DNA of 64,000 bases from Lasiosphaeria ovina (taxonomy: Eukaryota; Ascomycota; Sordariomycetes; Sordariales; Lasiosphaeriaceae): NCBI GenBank assembly GCA_033439765.1, contig JAULSN010000003.1, positions 6,300,308 to 6,364,307 on the forward strand. Reading direction: 5' to 3'. The translations under genes were made by a program, and so were the position numbers. Positions within the stretch are counted from its first letter, which is position 1; every line of letters begins with the position of its first letter. This document shows positions 48,618 to 60,100 of the stretch, in pieces. The notes under the pieces were generated by a model. That model was not told where the DNA came from. It was given only the letters and a program-made list of their open reading frames with translations, and searched no databases.

Positions 48618-48986
48618 AGTGATTAAAAGGGTCGTGGAATCACTTGACGTCGGTTTGGTGGGAGGTGCCATAACAAAGCCCTTGAAATGGACCCCCTTTA
48701 TTACGACAAAATGTTTAATAGGTAATTTGTTTACCTACTAGGTACTTACCTATTCACTTCCATGGTCATGATTATTGTGGGACGTATCTTAATTATTCGG
48801 CGTATATTTTCATGTCCTTAAAAGCCGATACCCAAAAGCCTCCCTGTTCATGTAACCTCGCCACGCTCCGTGAAGTTCATCCAAGATTTTCGGTTCCGTA
48901 ATGTTATCCCCATGATGTCCACGATCAACTCCAATTTGGCTACCAAATCCGAGTCGAATCCGTCTTTAGTCCGGGTGGTCCAGCCG

Positions 48987-49608
48987 CTAGTCCGACTCCT
49001 CGTCCGACTCCTGTTCTGACTCAGCTCCTGACGACGATGAGCGGCGACGAGTCTCTTATTTGCCAGCATTATTGAGTCCACCGGATCGGCGCACAAGAGC
49101 TAGGAAATCCCCGAATCTCTCCTCGAGACGGTGCACATTGGGTGGATGACGGGCGGCAACTTGAGAGCGATTGTTCCGGACTCTCGTGATGCTCGCCGTC
49201 CGCGGATCCTCATTTCCTAGTGTGCGAGTGTTGAGCTGTTGGGAACGGGCGGCTAGGGCTCGCTGGATCGCCTCCTGACGCTGGGCTCTATGCACCGCAG
49301 CCATCCGAGCCTGGTACATAGGAAAGGACTCCCAAAGACTGGCTCTCGCGGCTATAATCACGACGGCGGCGTTGATACTGGGCCACGTCATTGCGGTTTG
49401 ACTGATTGCGAGTCATGTGAGTGTCAGAGGTGGACAAATGGGCAAGTCGGCGAGGAGGGGAGGTAGCAGAACTAGAGTCTCCCTCCGAGGAGCTCGTGCT
49501 GCTTGGTGAGACGGAGGGGCGGGATGCCCTGCCACTGCGGATGTCTCTGGTATTTGCGTTTCTGCTACCACGGTCACGGTAATGGCGCGAGGCGCACGAG
49601 GTGTCCAT
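48987..49608 (-). pseudogene. Ser/Arg-rich hypothetical gene, apparently broken
   Basis: From an ATG at 49606-49608 the minus strand encodes a Ser/Arg-rich stretch with SPSSTSSSEGDSSSA. Near 49330-49390 the coding-like signal moves to another register, which reads MAAVHRAQRQEAIQRALAAR and continues to a TAA at 49056-49058. Beyond that stop the same register goes on with TRRRSSSSGAESEQESDEES and ends at a TAG at 48987-48989. The shift needs either a one-base indel or an intron with a poor donor (a 64-nt GTCAAA...CCAG option exists). The TAA is unexplained except as a nonsense change. I do not recognise the protein. Confidence 0.4.
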
Positions 49609-50407
49609 TGTGCAATGATTCCGAATGGCAAGGCAAGTGAGATTTGCCTCGACGTGATGATCATGTGTTATCTGTCTTGATGTGATGAACAGGATGCGTA
49701 AGAGTTAGAAAGCGATGATGGTGCGTGGTGGCAGAGGCAGTTAAATAGTCTGGCCTGTGATGAGACTACCTATGTTGGCATATGCTGACTTTAGTAGTGA
49801 ATGTGAGACGAGTGCAATCAGTGAATATGTCACCGCAGTTGCTGAAAAGACAAGTATGTGACGAGCTTATTGTTTCGACACCGCGATGGTCCATTCACAT
49901 TCACTCACCAACAACGCCGCCAGTCAGTCAGTGAATTATCACAGTGCCAGCACTTGTCAACTTTCAGTATGTGATAGGCAGATGTTATAAGATAATCTTT
50001 AATCACCTGAACCCTGGACAGAGGAGAGTGGGGGCTATCTGAGTAGATGAGCGCATCTTGATGCCTGAGGGAAAGTAGCGTTTTACGGACTGCACCAGAA
50101 GTACAGTTGAGTCCTAGTTCTCTTCTCTGAAAGTAGCCCAAGCGAATCAGGGAGTCGATACCGGAATCCGGCTGTAGCTGCTCGCTCGTCGTCGTTAAAC
50201 AGCCGTAAAGTCCTACCGAGACTGTTGTGTGCACATCCGCCCTCCGTGAGTACCCCCGACGATTTACAATACTAGGACGTGCTCTATTATGGACGAAACC
50301 GGATCACATTCAATACATCTAACACTTGCTACTCGTCCCCTCCTCAAAGTCAATTCTGTAAACCCTCTCGCCTACACTGCTCCCCTCGAGTTTTCTTCAT
50401 TTGTATC
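49609..50407. other. Intergenic region without supported gene
   Basis: About 800 bp between two broken minus-strand genes. No domain, repeat or RNA gene was recognised; a 109-codon minus frame has no features. Confidence 0.55.
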
Positions 50408-51480
50408 CTATTGAGAGATTTCCCATTCCTTGAGGAAGTATTCTCTCCCGGGCGCTTCAAAAACCTTTATCCTGAGTTCGCTGTCCCGCAGAGCCTCAGC
50501 GCCCTGTGGTATGATCCCGCACCCTGCTCGAGTTTTCGGTTCGTTCTTCTCGCCTCCGTTGAGTGGCTCTTCCTCTTACGGAACCTCACCTAGTATGTTA
50601 GACCCCTCCAGCAGCAGGAACAGGATAGCACCGATGCTGGTACGTGGGAACGGCAGGATCCTGTCGAGGCCTTTCGGCCCAAAGGCAAATCCGATCGCGA
50701 GGCAGGCAAGCGTGAGGGCAAATATACCCTGTAAAATCCTCGTTGACCCCTCATTCTGGATGACCCATCGCTGATGATAGTCCAACAGGGACGCTTCAAC
50801 TCGCTTTGGAGGGACGTATCCTTCGGTGGTGGTGAGGTTATGCCTAGTGATGGCGGCCATGCCTTTCTGCCACCGCGCCTCCAGCGCCGCCATGACTCTG
50901 CTCCGTGACACAAAGTCTGAAGCCCGCAACTCGTTGACGGAGATGTGGCCAGGCACTGTGGTAGATGTAATATCTCGGAATACTGCGGAAACCCCATGGG
51001 GAAGTACCATGGCGAGGAGACGTTGTTCAAGCTGAAAAGAGTATTCTGCTAGAAGGTGAGATGTCGGCTGACTGCGTAAGGCTGAATGCTGCGCCTTGGA
51101 GAATCGGGATTCATGGTGATATTGGTAATGCCTAAGCTGGATAGCCTGAAGTTGACCCGTCCCTGCCCGAGCTCCAAGCAGGGGCTGCATGCAGCAAAGT
51201 TCACATACGACGCCGCGCAATCCCCAGGAACCTCTTCCCCGTATGACACGACGGCAGGGCAATCTCCATGACCTGTAGGGGGAGATGGAATCCAAAAATG
51301 AGCCTACCAGAGCGGCTCTTATTGATATTTGTTAAGGAAATGTTATCCAACTCGAATTGTGCTTCAGCTCCTTTAAGCCCAAATAGACGTCGGTGTGATC
51401 GTAGAGTCCGAGCACGTTAACCGTGACTAGTCTCGGGAACTTCTCTCGCTAGAATAAAGTTTCCGGCACTGAGGCTTCTG
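50408..51480 (-). pseudogene. C-terminal relic of a large fungal membrane protein (DUF3433-like)
   Basis: Coding-like sequence on the minus strand passes through three registers. Near 51300-51370 it reads GAEAQFELDNISLTNINKSR; near 51080-51250 CSPCLELGQGRVNFR and ITNITMNPDS; then, from about 51060, RLLAMVLPHGVSAVFRDI. It ends with two hydrophobic segments (ILQGIFALTLACLAIGFAF and TSIGAILFLLLEGSNIL). A TAA at 50576-50578 interrupts it, but the register continues for 56 codons as EEEPLNGGEKNEP... to TAG at 50408-50410. The CxxCLExGxGRVNFR and paired membrane pattern resembles the C-terminal half of DUF3433-type proteins of over 1,000 residues. The 5' half is absent: it gives way to an AT-only island at about 51480. 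Introns could explain one register change but not all. Confidence 0.5.
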
Positions 51481-52378
51481 GCGTTACACTAACTATAATT
51501 AGAATTATTAGACTCTAATAGGATCGTTATTTCGGAGCATTATAACTTAATAGAAGTGTAGTTAAGCCTCTATTTACTTACCGATATCGATATAAAAATA
51601 AGAGAAGTAGAGGTAGCTTATCCTTTAAGAGGGAGCTTAAGCGCGGGACTTTATAATAAATTATAATAATAATTTAATTTAAAATTTAAGCTTTTTCTTA
51701 AAGATATAAATTTTATATAATTTAATAATAATAATTATAATTATAAATAATATTAATATTATTTAATTATTATTAAATTAAACTTAAAACTCCGTTAGCT
51801 TTATTATAAATAAAAGGTTAATATATATTAAGCGAAATATATATTTTAAGTTAAATAACCTAAATTAAATAATAGCCTTCTCTTTAGAATTTATAAATTA
51901 ATATAAATAAAGTATAATATTACGTAACGTAAATATATTAATATATTAAGAATAGAAAGTTAATTCTAATATATTATAAAGCTTAATTATAACTTAAAGG
52001 CTTAATATCTCGTTATTTTAAATAGCTTTAAGGGCTAATATTACTCTCGCTTCTTTTAAAGTAAGAAATATATTAAGTTATATAAAGACTTAATATTAAG
52101 TATAAAGAGGTCGCGTTATAATAAAGAATGCGTAGCTCGCTTATAAAGTACGTTACGTACTTTAATATAGCTAGATGAAATTAATCCCTTAAATATTAAC
52201 CGATATCTAGGAGGTCGTTAGTTCGAACCTTTATAATAATACTAAATATATCTCCGTCCTCTCTGTCCGCAGATAGCATAGGAGGATTTAGGCTATATAG
52301 TAATCTCTACTACTATGCTTTATTATAGTCGCGTTCATTTTCGAAAATAAATAATAAAGCGGTGCTAGCTAACTTTCT
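51481..52378. other. AT-rich RIP-type island
   Basis: About 900 bp made mostly of A and T (for example 51640-51990), rich in TATA, TTAA and AATTA words and poor in CpA/TpG, as repeated RIP produces. No open frame survives. Its right edge coincides with the stop codon of the HET-domain gene at 52379. The 5' half of the DUF3433-like gene may be hidden here. Confidence 0.8.
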
Positions 52379-54619
52379 CTACACGATAACAAACTCAGTT
52401 AACAAATCCCAATAGCTGCCCATATTAATGCGATACTCTAAAATAGGCTCGATATGCCGCCACCAGTCATATAAGAAGCCCTCTCCTAGTAATTCGTAAG
52501 CAGTAGTAGCACCCTCACTAACTCGTGGCCGCAGAAATAATGGAAAAGTCCCAGTCGGTACGAACACAACTACGTCTCGTTCCGTTACCTCCGGCGGGGC
52601 CAACCCCATGCTGCCCTGGTCCGTGATGAAGAACCGCTTGCACGCGCAAGCTCGGGCAATTCTGCGCCGGAACTCTTGACTACTGCCTTCTCCTTCGCTT
52701 GAGCTCCTCCAGATCTGACCTACATCGTAGAGTACGTCATGTGGGCTGGTGGCAGGCTGTGCATGGGCACTGGTCCCGTCGTTCAGGGCAGTAAAGTACT
52801 CCCGGTCGGCCTGCTGCAAGATCCCGGTGCCGTGGCGCACATACCACTGCCTCGCCCTCTCGGCGACAGGCGAGACGAGCGGCCGGGGCGGACTGTTGCG
52901 GAGCACGTCGTGCGTGTCGTTGGCGACGAGCGTATCGAAGAAGGCGTCGGCAATGGACTGCGGGAAGCGCTTGGTCGGCTGGAGCCGGGAGGCGAGCTCC
53001 TCCCACGCGGCCAATATGTCGGTGAATGCGCCGCTGGTCTGGTCTGTGGCGACGGTGGCTGGCATGGGTGGGCCGACGGCGGCGACAATTTCTATGAGGC
53101 GGCCGGGGATCGTGAGCTTGCCGCGCTCGAAACGGGGTTGGGCTTGCGAGTCGCGCGGCCAGGGGCCCCTTCGCTGGGCGTCGACTTCTTCGTCGTTTAG
53201 TTTCGGAGACACGCGGTCTTTGAGAAATCTGGAGCCGGGAAGGGTCCAGATGGCGCCGATCGTTTCGAGCGGAGTGCTGAAGTCCAGTGTCCAGGAGGGC
53301 AGGTCGGGAGCTCGGCTAGGGCTCGCAAGTCTACGGAGGACTTGGATCGATCTGTGCATTCGCATCAGGGCAAAGGTAGCCTGCTGGAAGACTTCAGAGA
53401 CGCTTAGTTGATAGTCTATGTCGATGGGTGCCACGGGTTCCAGCGCCGCCATGGCGAATACGCTGTCTCGACGGTCGTTTGCTCGGCAGTTCCGGACGAT
53501 TCGGTACGCATCCCCCATACGCAGGCCTGTGCAGACCGGATGGTAAGGTATGTGAGGGTGAAAGGACAGGCTACGGACGTGAGACACGGCATCCACAACC
53601 GGGATGTTCAAGTCCGCAAAGAAGGTTACACCGTGGGAGGCCGGAAACTGGTGATGGGGTTGATCTGCTTCAACTAGGAGTGCAATCGGATTGTACCACG
53701 GAACTTGCCGGAGCTGATGATCGCCGCAGATGATCAGGATGTTCTTACTGAGAGCCAGTTCCGGGAGGGTCCAAGGGCGGTAGAACCATGGTCTCGAGCA
53801 CAGCTTCACGAAAGCAGCCGCGGCATTGCCGGTATATGGTCGGACGCGGGCTTTTGCTCCCGCAGCTCCAGGCAGGCAAGGTGTCTCTCGCCCGTACATC
53901 GGGTCGGGCAACAGTGGTGGTGGCCAGTTGTCCTCGCTCACCAGGTGCGCAAACTGACTCAAGTGTTCAAAGACATGATGCGAGTCGTCTTCTGCGGCAC
54001 CGAGCCAGACAATCAATCGCTGGGCGGACAGTAAAATGTCTCTGACCCTTGCAGTCTGCCCACCTCGCTCGCGGAGGTTACGCGGATCAACACAGAGAGA
54101 CTGGATCCAGAAAAACCTCGGCCGCTCGCGGTGGTGACTCTTGTAGAGTGCCTGTGCTAGTTCAGGGGTAGTTTTGCACATCCGTCCGTCCACAAGCAAG
54201 GGGGCAGGTTGGAATGAAGATTGGTCGCCCCAGAATCCCGACAAGACTTCGTACTCCGGATTTGTCGAGAGAGAAACATCCACGAACGAGCAAGAATGGA
54301 CATCGCTGTTCGCTTTGAAGGCCTGTAGCCTCAAGAGACGGACCGAATCATGATGCTCCAACGATGAATACTGGAATGGCTCTCCTGTCGATTCATACAG
54401 AACGTCATACCGCTTTGCCGGCATCGATGAGAGCTGAGAACGAGACTCGGAGCTCTGCTGGACCTGTGGGGCGATGCTACAGTCAGCAATTCGCTCGGCC
54501 AAGCGCGGAAGCATTGGCTCAGAGATCATTAGGGGTTGATTGTGATTCAAGTCTGCCTTGGCTGTTGAGAAACCAGCACGAAGAGAAATGGACGGCTCGT
54601 GTATAGGTGACGGTCTCAT
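52379..54619 (-). CDS. HET-domain (heterokaryon incompatibility) protein
   Basis: A single exon of 746 codons with ATG at 54619 and TAA at 52379. HET domain blocks in order are YEVLSGFWGD at about 123-132 (family: AL/LSYxWG), FFWIQSLCVDPRNLRERGGQ at 169-188 (family: WIDxxCIDQxxxxER..Q), the VWLG strand at about 204, and FYRPWTLPELALSK (family: RxWxxQE). The C-terminal 350 residues are the variable, less conserved half. HET proteins act in self/non-self recognition, where mismatch triggers death of fused cells. Several canonical residues differ (SGFW, CVDP), which is common in this family. The reading frame is intact, but the gene sits between an AT island and RIP-damaged sequence. A Ser/Gln-rich leader of about 70 residues precedes the domain, and an internal Met 66 is a possible alternative start. 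Confidence 0.88.
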   Translation of the reverse strand: MRPSPIHEPSISLRAGFSTAKADLNHNQPLMISEPMLPRLAERIADCSIAPQVQQSSESRSQLSSMPAKRYDVLYESTGEPFQYSSLEHHDSVRLLRLQAFKANSDVHSCSFVDVSLSTNPEYEVLSGFWGDQSSFQPAPLLVDGRMCKTTPELAQALYKSHHRERPRFFWIQSLCVDPRNLRERGGQTARVRDILLSAQRLIVWLGAAEDDSHHVFEHLSQFAHLVSEDNWPPPLLPDPMYGRETPCLPGAAGAKARVRPYTGNAAAAFVKLCSRPWFYRPWTLPELALSKNILIICGDHQLRQVPWYNPIALLVEADQPHHQFPASHGVTFFADLNIPVVDAVSHVRSLSFHPHIPYHPVCTGLRMGDAYRIVRNCRANDRRDSVFAMAALEPVAPIDIDYQLSVSEVFQQATFALMRMHRSIQVLRRLASPSRAPDLPSWTLDFSTPLETIGAIWTLPGSRFLKDRVSPKLNDEEVDAQRRGPWPRDSQAQPRFERGKLTIPGRLIEIVAAVGPPMPATVATDQTSGAFTDILAAWEELASRLQPTKRFPQSIADAFFDTLVANDTHDVLRNSPPRPLVSPVAERARQWYVRHGTGILQQADREYFTALNDGTSAHAQPATSPHDVLYDVGQIWRSSSEGEGSSQEFRRRIARACACKRFFITDQGSMGLAPPEVTERDVVVFVPTGTFPLFLRPRVSEGATTAYELLGEGFLYDWWRHIEPILEYRINMGSYWDLLTEFVIV

Positions 54620-54916
54620 GCGAGGTTTATTTACGGAGCGCTCTATTTACGAATATGTGCTTTGCAAACAGGCAGCATCGACTGGATTCGCTCACCGAGA
54701 TGGAAGGCGGGGCGTAGTGTTCGGTTAGGGTTAGCTGGGTATTCGGGCTTTAGCCGGACTTAGCGTTTATGGTTAAACGCCACCCCTTTCGTATAGAGTT
54801 CATTTCCGGCTAGAAAAGGCATGATTTGATTACATGTATGCGGTGTATCCATAGACCGGGGCCAGATTGCTCTCCTACCGCACGTGTTAATGCCAGCTAC
54901 CTGGTATGTATCAATC

Positions 54917-55809
54917 CTAGGACCCGGGGTTTGCATTCTTCCAGTCCAGGTTCTGGACCACCTTGATGACGATCTCCCCAGCTACGTATTCTCCTCTGTA
55001 CAATTTGATGTACTCATCATACGCTGTCTGTGCCGTATTCGCTTTGACTAATGGACATTCAGACTGAGTCAGCCATGACGTCCTGATAGGAGCTAGAAGA
55101 GGGCAAGACCGATTCGATACACGGTACGATGAAGCCTAACGCAAAGTACTGCAAGGTAGTAGATGCTTAAGATAAATGGTACGTACCCTCACGAGATCCG
55201 CCGTCCGTACCACAGCTCACAATAGTATCGGTCTGCTGAGCGGCTGTTGCTCCCTCGCCGCCTTCGATGGTTGTCGTGATGTCTTCATACCGCTTGAGAA
55301 TAAATGTCAACCTTGTGCTCAGTAAGAGTTGATGATGGTCGATAACGTGGCTCTAGACACATGCACCGGCAGGGAGAAATTTATCCGTAACGCACCACCA
55401 GCCCATTGACCTTCGTAGTCATTAGTTTCGCGGTAACAAGAACGGTCTCAGCATCGCTCCAGATGGTCCATTCACCGCAGCCGCTGGCAGTGCTGGTGCT
55501 CATATTCAGGAACCGATAGACGGGCTCTTCAACAGGGATGCAGTTTTCGTCAAGTACCGGATTGCCGTTATTATCCAGCTTCTCTTTGCTGCCAGTCCCA
55601 TAGGCTCGTAGTTCTTTTGCTGCGTACAGGATGTCGGCAACCTTGACATTCTGCGGTGTGCCTTGCGGCTTGGTGTAGCAGAACAAGTTCTTGGCTTCGC
55701 CCGGGTAGCAGATTTCGGGGGCTCTGGGCTCAGACGCCAAGGGCCGCAGCGCCATTGCCATGGTTTGGCCTGCTAGGACGCCAATGAGGAGAGAGACTGA
55801 AGGAATCAT
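54917..55809 (-). CDS. Small secreted protein, three exons, effector-like
   Basis: Exons 55809-55396, 55292-55187 and 55047-54917 on the minus strand give 216 residues; the introns are 103 nt (GTGCGT donor) and 139 nt (GTACGT donor, CATTAG acceptor). Residues 1-20 (MIPSVSLLIGVLAGQTMAMA) form a signal peptide. The mature part has five cysteines (ICY, LFCY, NCI, GCGEW, SCG), the segments CYTKPQGTPQNVKVADI and RYEDITTTIEGGEGATAAQQ, and a C-terminus EIVIKVVQNLDWKNANPGS. Similar small secreted proteins are common in Sordariomycetes with no known function. The single long frame alone stops 4 codons after the first donor, so the extra exons matter. No membrane anchor is seen. Secretion is inferred from the signal peptide; an effector role is only a possibility. 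The first donor is the least certain junction. Confidence 0.78.
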
Positions 55810-57144
55810 TATGAAGAGTTATGGAGTCTTGTGCCCGGTTAAGGTGTTGCTGGAATATTTGTTGTATATCTAGCTTCAAGTAAGGAAATAGAGGAAGGTA
55901 TTTAAATCTGCTTAACAGTGATTTGCTTTCCGATAAAGAACAAAAGTCTTGAGATGTTCGTAATCAGCCAAATGCCATAAATACCGGCGCCCCAAGTAAG
56001 GTAATCAACGCACTCTCCGCCTGCTGCCTGCCATCTTCTTGTAGTACCTTCTTGTAGTACCTACTTTGTCATTGGCGGGGATTCGCCTAAGGGACATCAT
56101 CCCTCCTGAATAGGTTGTCATCTGTTGTTCCGGCAACTAGTTACGAAACCCACAACCTCAAAGATCTAATGATTTAGACCCTAAAGCCGGCCCAGGGAAG
56201 TGCTAGTGCTGCGCCGCAGACTAACTGCCGTTAGTTACATAAAAAGCTTTGGGTCAGAGACCACGCTTTTAGGCGGAGGAAAGATGTCCTTGACCGGTAT
56301 ATGCCGCAATATCAATAACAACCACTTTATCCAGCCTTATCCTTCTGCCTAACTCTAATTTATTTACTTAATCGATCATTAGTAAAGGTAGCGAAGGAAA
56401 CTGCATCTCCTATGTCCAGCGCTAGACATGCGTCATAGGCTAAAGGCCTGTAAGGCTGTGACCCTGTATACGAGGAGGGCTGCAGCTACGTAGGGTAGAT
56501 AACATTACTAGGTCGTTGGATTGTCAGGATCATCTCTCTTGCGGCTAAAGTGAGGCGCCGTAGCACTGCATACCTACTACCTATACAGCGTAATATAAGA
56601 GCAAGCAGTATAGAGGTTAGCTAGTCTGTACCAGTCATATTGAACTCTACCTCTTCCCCCGCGTAATATACAGTTAATATACCTATAAGAGTCGTGTCAG
56701 ACCGGTCCGATGATATGACTAGATATATCTAGGTAGTCTCATAAGATAATTCCAGCAGCACTCCGTTCACAGTTGCGGCGCAGTAAGAGCGGACGCGTTT
56801 GGGAGTCGAGGTCGGGAATTTAGAGTACCGAGTACTCTTCCTCGACCCAAGAAATACCGAGGGAACATCATGATATCTAACACTAGAGAGATCGGAGATT
56901 GCGGCTCCAGATTGTGTGCTATATGCTCCGATAGGGAACTAGATTTAAAAAGTTCTGGGTAATGTAGAGGTGAACGTGCTAGTAATACAGCAGTCCTTAC
57001 ATTTTATAATCCTATACCTCAGTGATGCCCCTTTTCCATCTCTTCAACCCTCCTCCGCGTCATAGGATTCTCATACAGACAGTCGGAATTTCTAACCTGC
57101 ATTGAACACCCGAGAAAGCGCCCTCCCGGCCTGCATTGGTCTTG
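55810..57144. other. Intergenic region, moderately AT-rich
   Basis: About 1.3 kb, containing the secreted-protein promoter next to 55810. A 13-bp direct repeat CTTCTTGTAGTAC occurs twice near 56036-56061. TpA-rich words become frequent, suggesting mild RIP. No gene is supported. Confidence 0.55.
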
Positions 57145-60100
57145 ATGAAGCTCTCACTCTATTTCCCTCCATTGGCTGCCCTTCTCTTTACCCGCGTTAC
57201 GAGCGGAACATAGGCAGCTGTACCGAATGCCGGCTCCTTCCCGAGCCTGGACACCGTTCTTGATGATGGTCCTAAGGTGTGTCTTTTGAGTCTCCGGTGG
57301 TCAGCGCCGGATCACATGTGACAGATTGACTAACTGCACGGGGGATAGCCGGCACTAGATTACATGGTTGACAACACGCATAACAGTTTCCACGCTGCCC
57401 CTAACAAAGGAAGTAGATCTCGCATCATTGTTATCAGGTCACGGTCTAAAAACTAATCTGGTTTTGCCTCTCTCCAAGGACCTAAGACGGGCCTATGTGG
57501 GGTGAATGGGGAAGTTTGGAGAACTATCTGAGCCACCTTGGGCGCAATCACTCTGTCGCAAACTTAACAGTTCGAGACAGCCCTTCTTTCAAGAACCCAC
57601 CTGTTCAACACCGCGATACGGGATACTGGCTGACAGAGCTGGGACCTCTGGGTAAGGTTGGTACAATGACTTGAACTCCACCCGGTTGGGAATGAGAGGA
57701 GCCTGATCTTTGATAGGCGCCCTTGGAACCAAGCACCTACAAATTTTACAGGAATGTGAGAGACTATGGCGCCAGTGGTCATGGAGATGTCGATGATTCA
57801 AAGGCCATCAACGCGGCGATTGCGGACGGAAATCGCTGCGGAAAGACTTGCGGCATCACATTCTCACAGGGCGCCATCATCTACTTTCCTGCCAGTATTT
57901 CATGGCCCCGTCAACATAGAGATTGGCTTGAGCATGCTAACAAAGTGGGCAAAATAGAGTGGCACATACAAAGTCTGCACACCGATTATCCACTAAGCCT
58001 GGACCGGGCTGTCCTTTTTGCCATCCGGGACGTCCATCACTGACTGCGCCGTAGACTTTATTATACCCAGTTCATAGGTGACCCGCACAATAGGCCAATC
58101 ATCAAAGGCTGTAGTAACTTCACCGGCATGGCCCTCATTAACACGGATGTCTACATTCCTGGAGGGTACGAATGCTCCCTTGCCATGCTTTTCGACATCG
58201 CTGCTAACGTTATTGGCCTAGGAGCGGGGACGAATGGTACATTAACTAGAACCAGTTCTTCCGACATATTCGGAACTTTGAGTTCAATTTAAAGGACATG
58301 CCCTTGAAGACAGATGATGCCGGGCAATCCTTGGTACCTACTAGACTCCACTAGCAGGTGTCGCAGGCTACAACCCTCCAGAATCTCAAGTTCACAATGC
58401 CAAAGGGCAAAGACGTGACTCATGTTGGCATCTTCAAGGAGAATGGCTCTGGTGGTTTCATTTCTGGTGCGTCATCTAGAGAGTAATAGTACGCGCTTTC
58501 GGTTGGCTAACTACGCGCAGATCTCGTACGGACATAATCCTACCCCCCCTTGTAGGTCGCGAGCCTCTTGCCCTAATAGCCTGTAGGAATTTGAAGGTGG
58601 GAATATCGGATTACGCGTTAGTAAGCCTCCCTTCTACCCTAAACTAAAATGTTAAGGGCATATCTAAAGAGGCCCGACAGGTAGCCGACAATATACCGCG
58701 AGGAATTTGAAGTTCTCGGGGTCGACAATAGTAGTGAGTCTATTCTGCCTAGACGGCAAGACCAAGTGTAAGCTAATATAACCGTCTCGAGGTCCAAATA
58801 GTGTGGGATTGGGGTTGGACCTAGCAGCAAGTAAGTGTTCCCTAGCTAATGTAATAACAAAGACCTTTTATTATAGTGCGGTATTGACAAACTCTAACGT
58901 TAGATCGAAATAAGTGACTGCGCTATTGGATTCAACATCTCTAGTATTGATGGAGATGCTGGGAACGAGCAATAAGGCACCGGTTCTGTCTCTATCGTTA
59001 GTGAGAAAACTTAGTTCCCCATAGACCAGAAGCGTTCCGTATCTTATACGATTTGATCTCAAGACTCGAAGTTAACTAATATACCCATTGGCGTCCTGAC
59101 GAGTGAGCGGCAAAACAAGCCTCCGAGCATCGTGCTGGATAATGTACAGGTATCTAACGTCGGGATTCTTGTGAAATCCGAGTAAGGAAATACCATGTTG
59201 GCTGGTAAGGCAGCTTTGCTCCAGATTGGCTCGCATTTAATATCAACCCGAAGAGTAATGCTGATATGATGTAGGGGAGACCACGACGGCCGCCCTTTGG
59301 GCTGCAGGACGGCGCTATAAGGCCGGGCAAGGCTCACACTAAGTTAGACTAGTCTCCGAGATACCACTAAAGCCAAAATCGCTGCTTGATGCATAAGGGC
59401 GGCTCTTTGTGAGATTAAGACCATAATACGAAGACTTGCCTACCTCGAGCTTCCTCGTTGCCACCAGCCAGCCGTACGGCATTTCCAACATGGGCGATGG
59501 GGACTAGATAGTTATAATTAACTAGTTTCTCAAGGACGCTAAAGATACCGGCAAAGTGGCGTATTTCCCGGCTGGTATCTACTTGGTTCAAGGTACCGTC
59601 ACTATTCCGACTAGCTCACGGGTCCAAGGGACGAGCTAGTTATAGGAACGTTAACACTAACCCATGGCATATAAACAGAAACTGACTGGTTGGTCTTAGA
59701 TTATAGCTACCGGAAGATACTTTGGAGATATGAATAAACCAAAAGTGGTTATAAAGGTGGGCGAAAAGGGTGATGTTGGATCGATGGAGATTGTTGAAAT
59801 GCTATTTTCCGTTAAGGGACTAATAGCGGGTGCCATCATGGTTGAATGGAATGTCCTAGCTGATAAACCCGGATTAGGTATGAAGTTTCAGTAACGGAGT
59901 TAAGTGAAAGGCTAACCGTTGATGTATAGCGGCTATATGGGATTCTCACGTTCGGGTAGGAGGAGCTAAGGGCTCAGACCTTGACTTTGCTAACTGCCCT
60001 AAGAAGAGCTTGAAGGATAAGTGTTATAGCACTTCGATGCTGCTCCACGTTACTAGCCAGGCATCTGGGTACTTTGAGAATGTCTAGACCTAGATCGCTG

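Noticed and set aside
48318..48671. 117-codon minus frame opposite the orphan fragment
   Set aside because: Thr/Arg/Pro-rich shadow of the plus-strand frame, which has the more protein-like composition.
54723..54734. GGTTAGGGTTAG, telomere-like motif (also TTAGGGTTA near 955)
   Set aside because: Only two repeat units; too short to claim an interstitial telomere.
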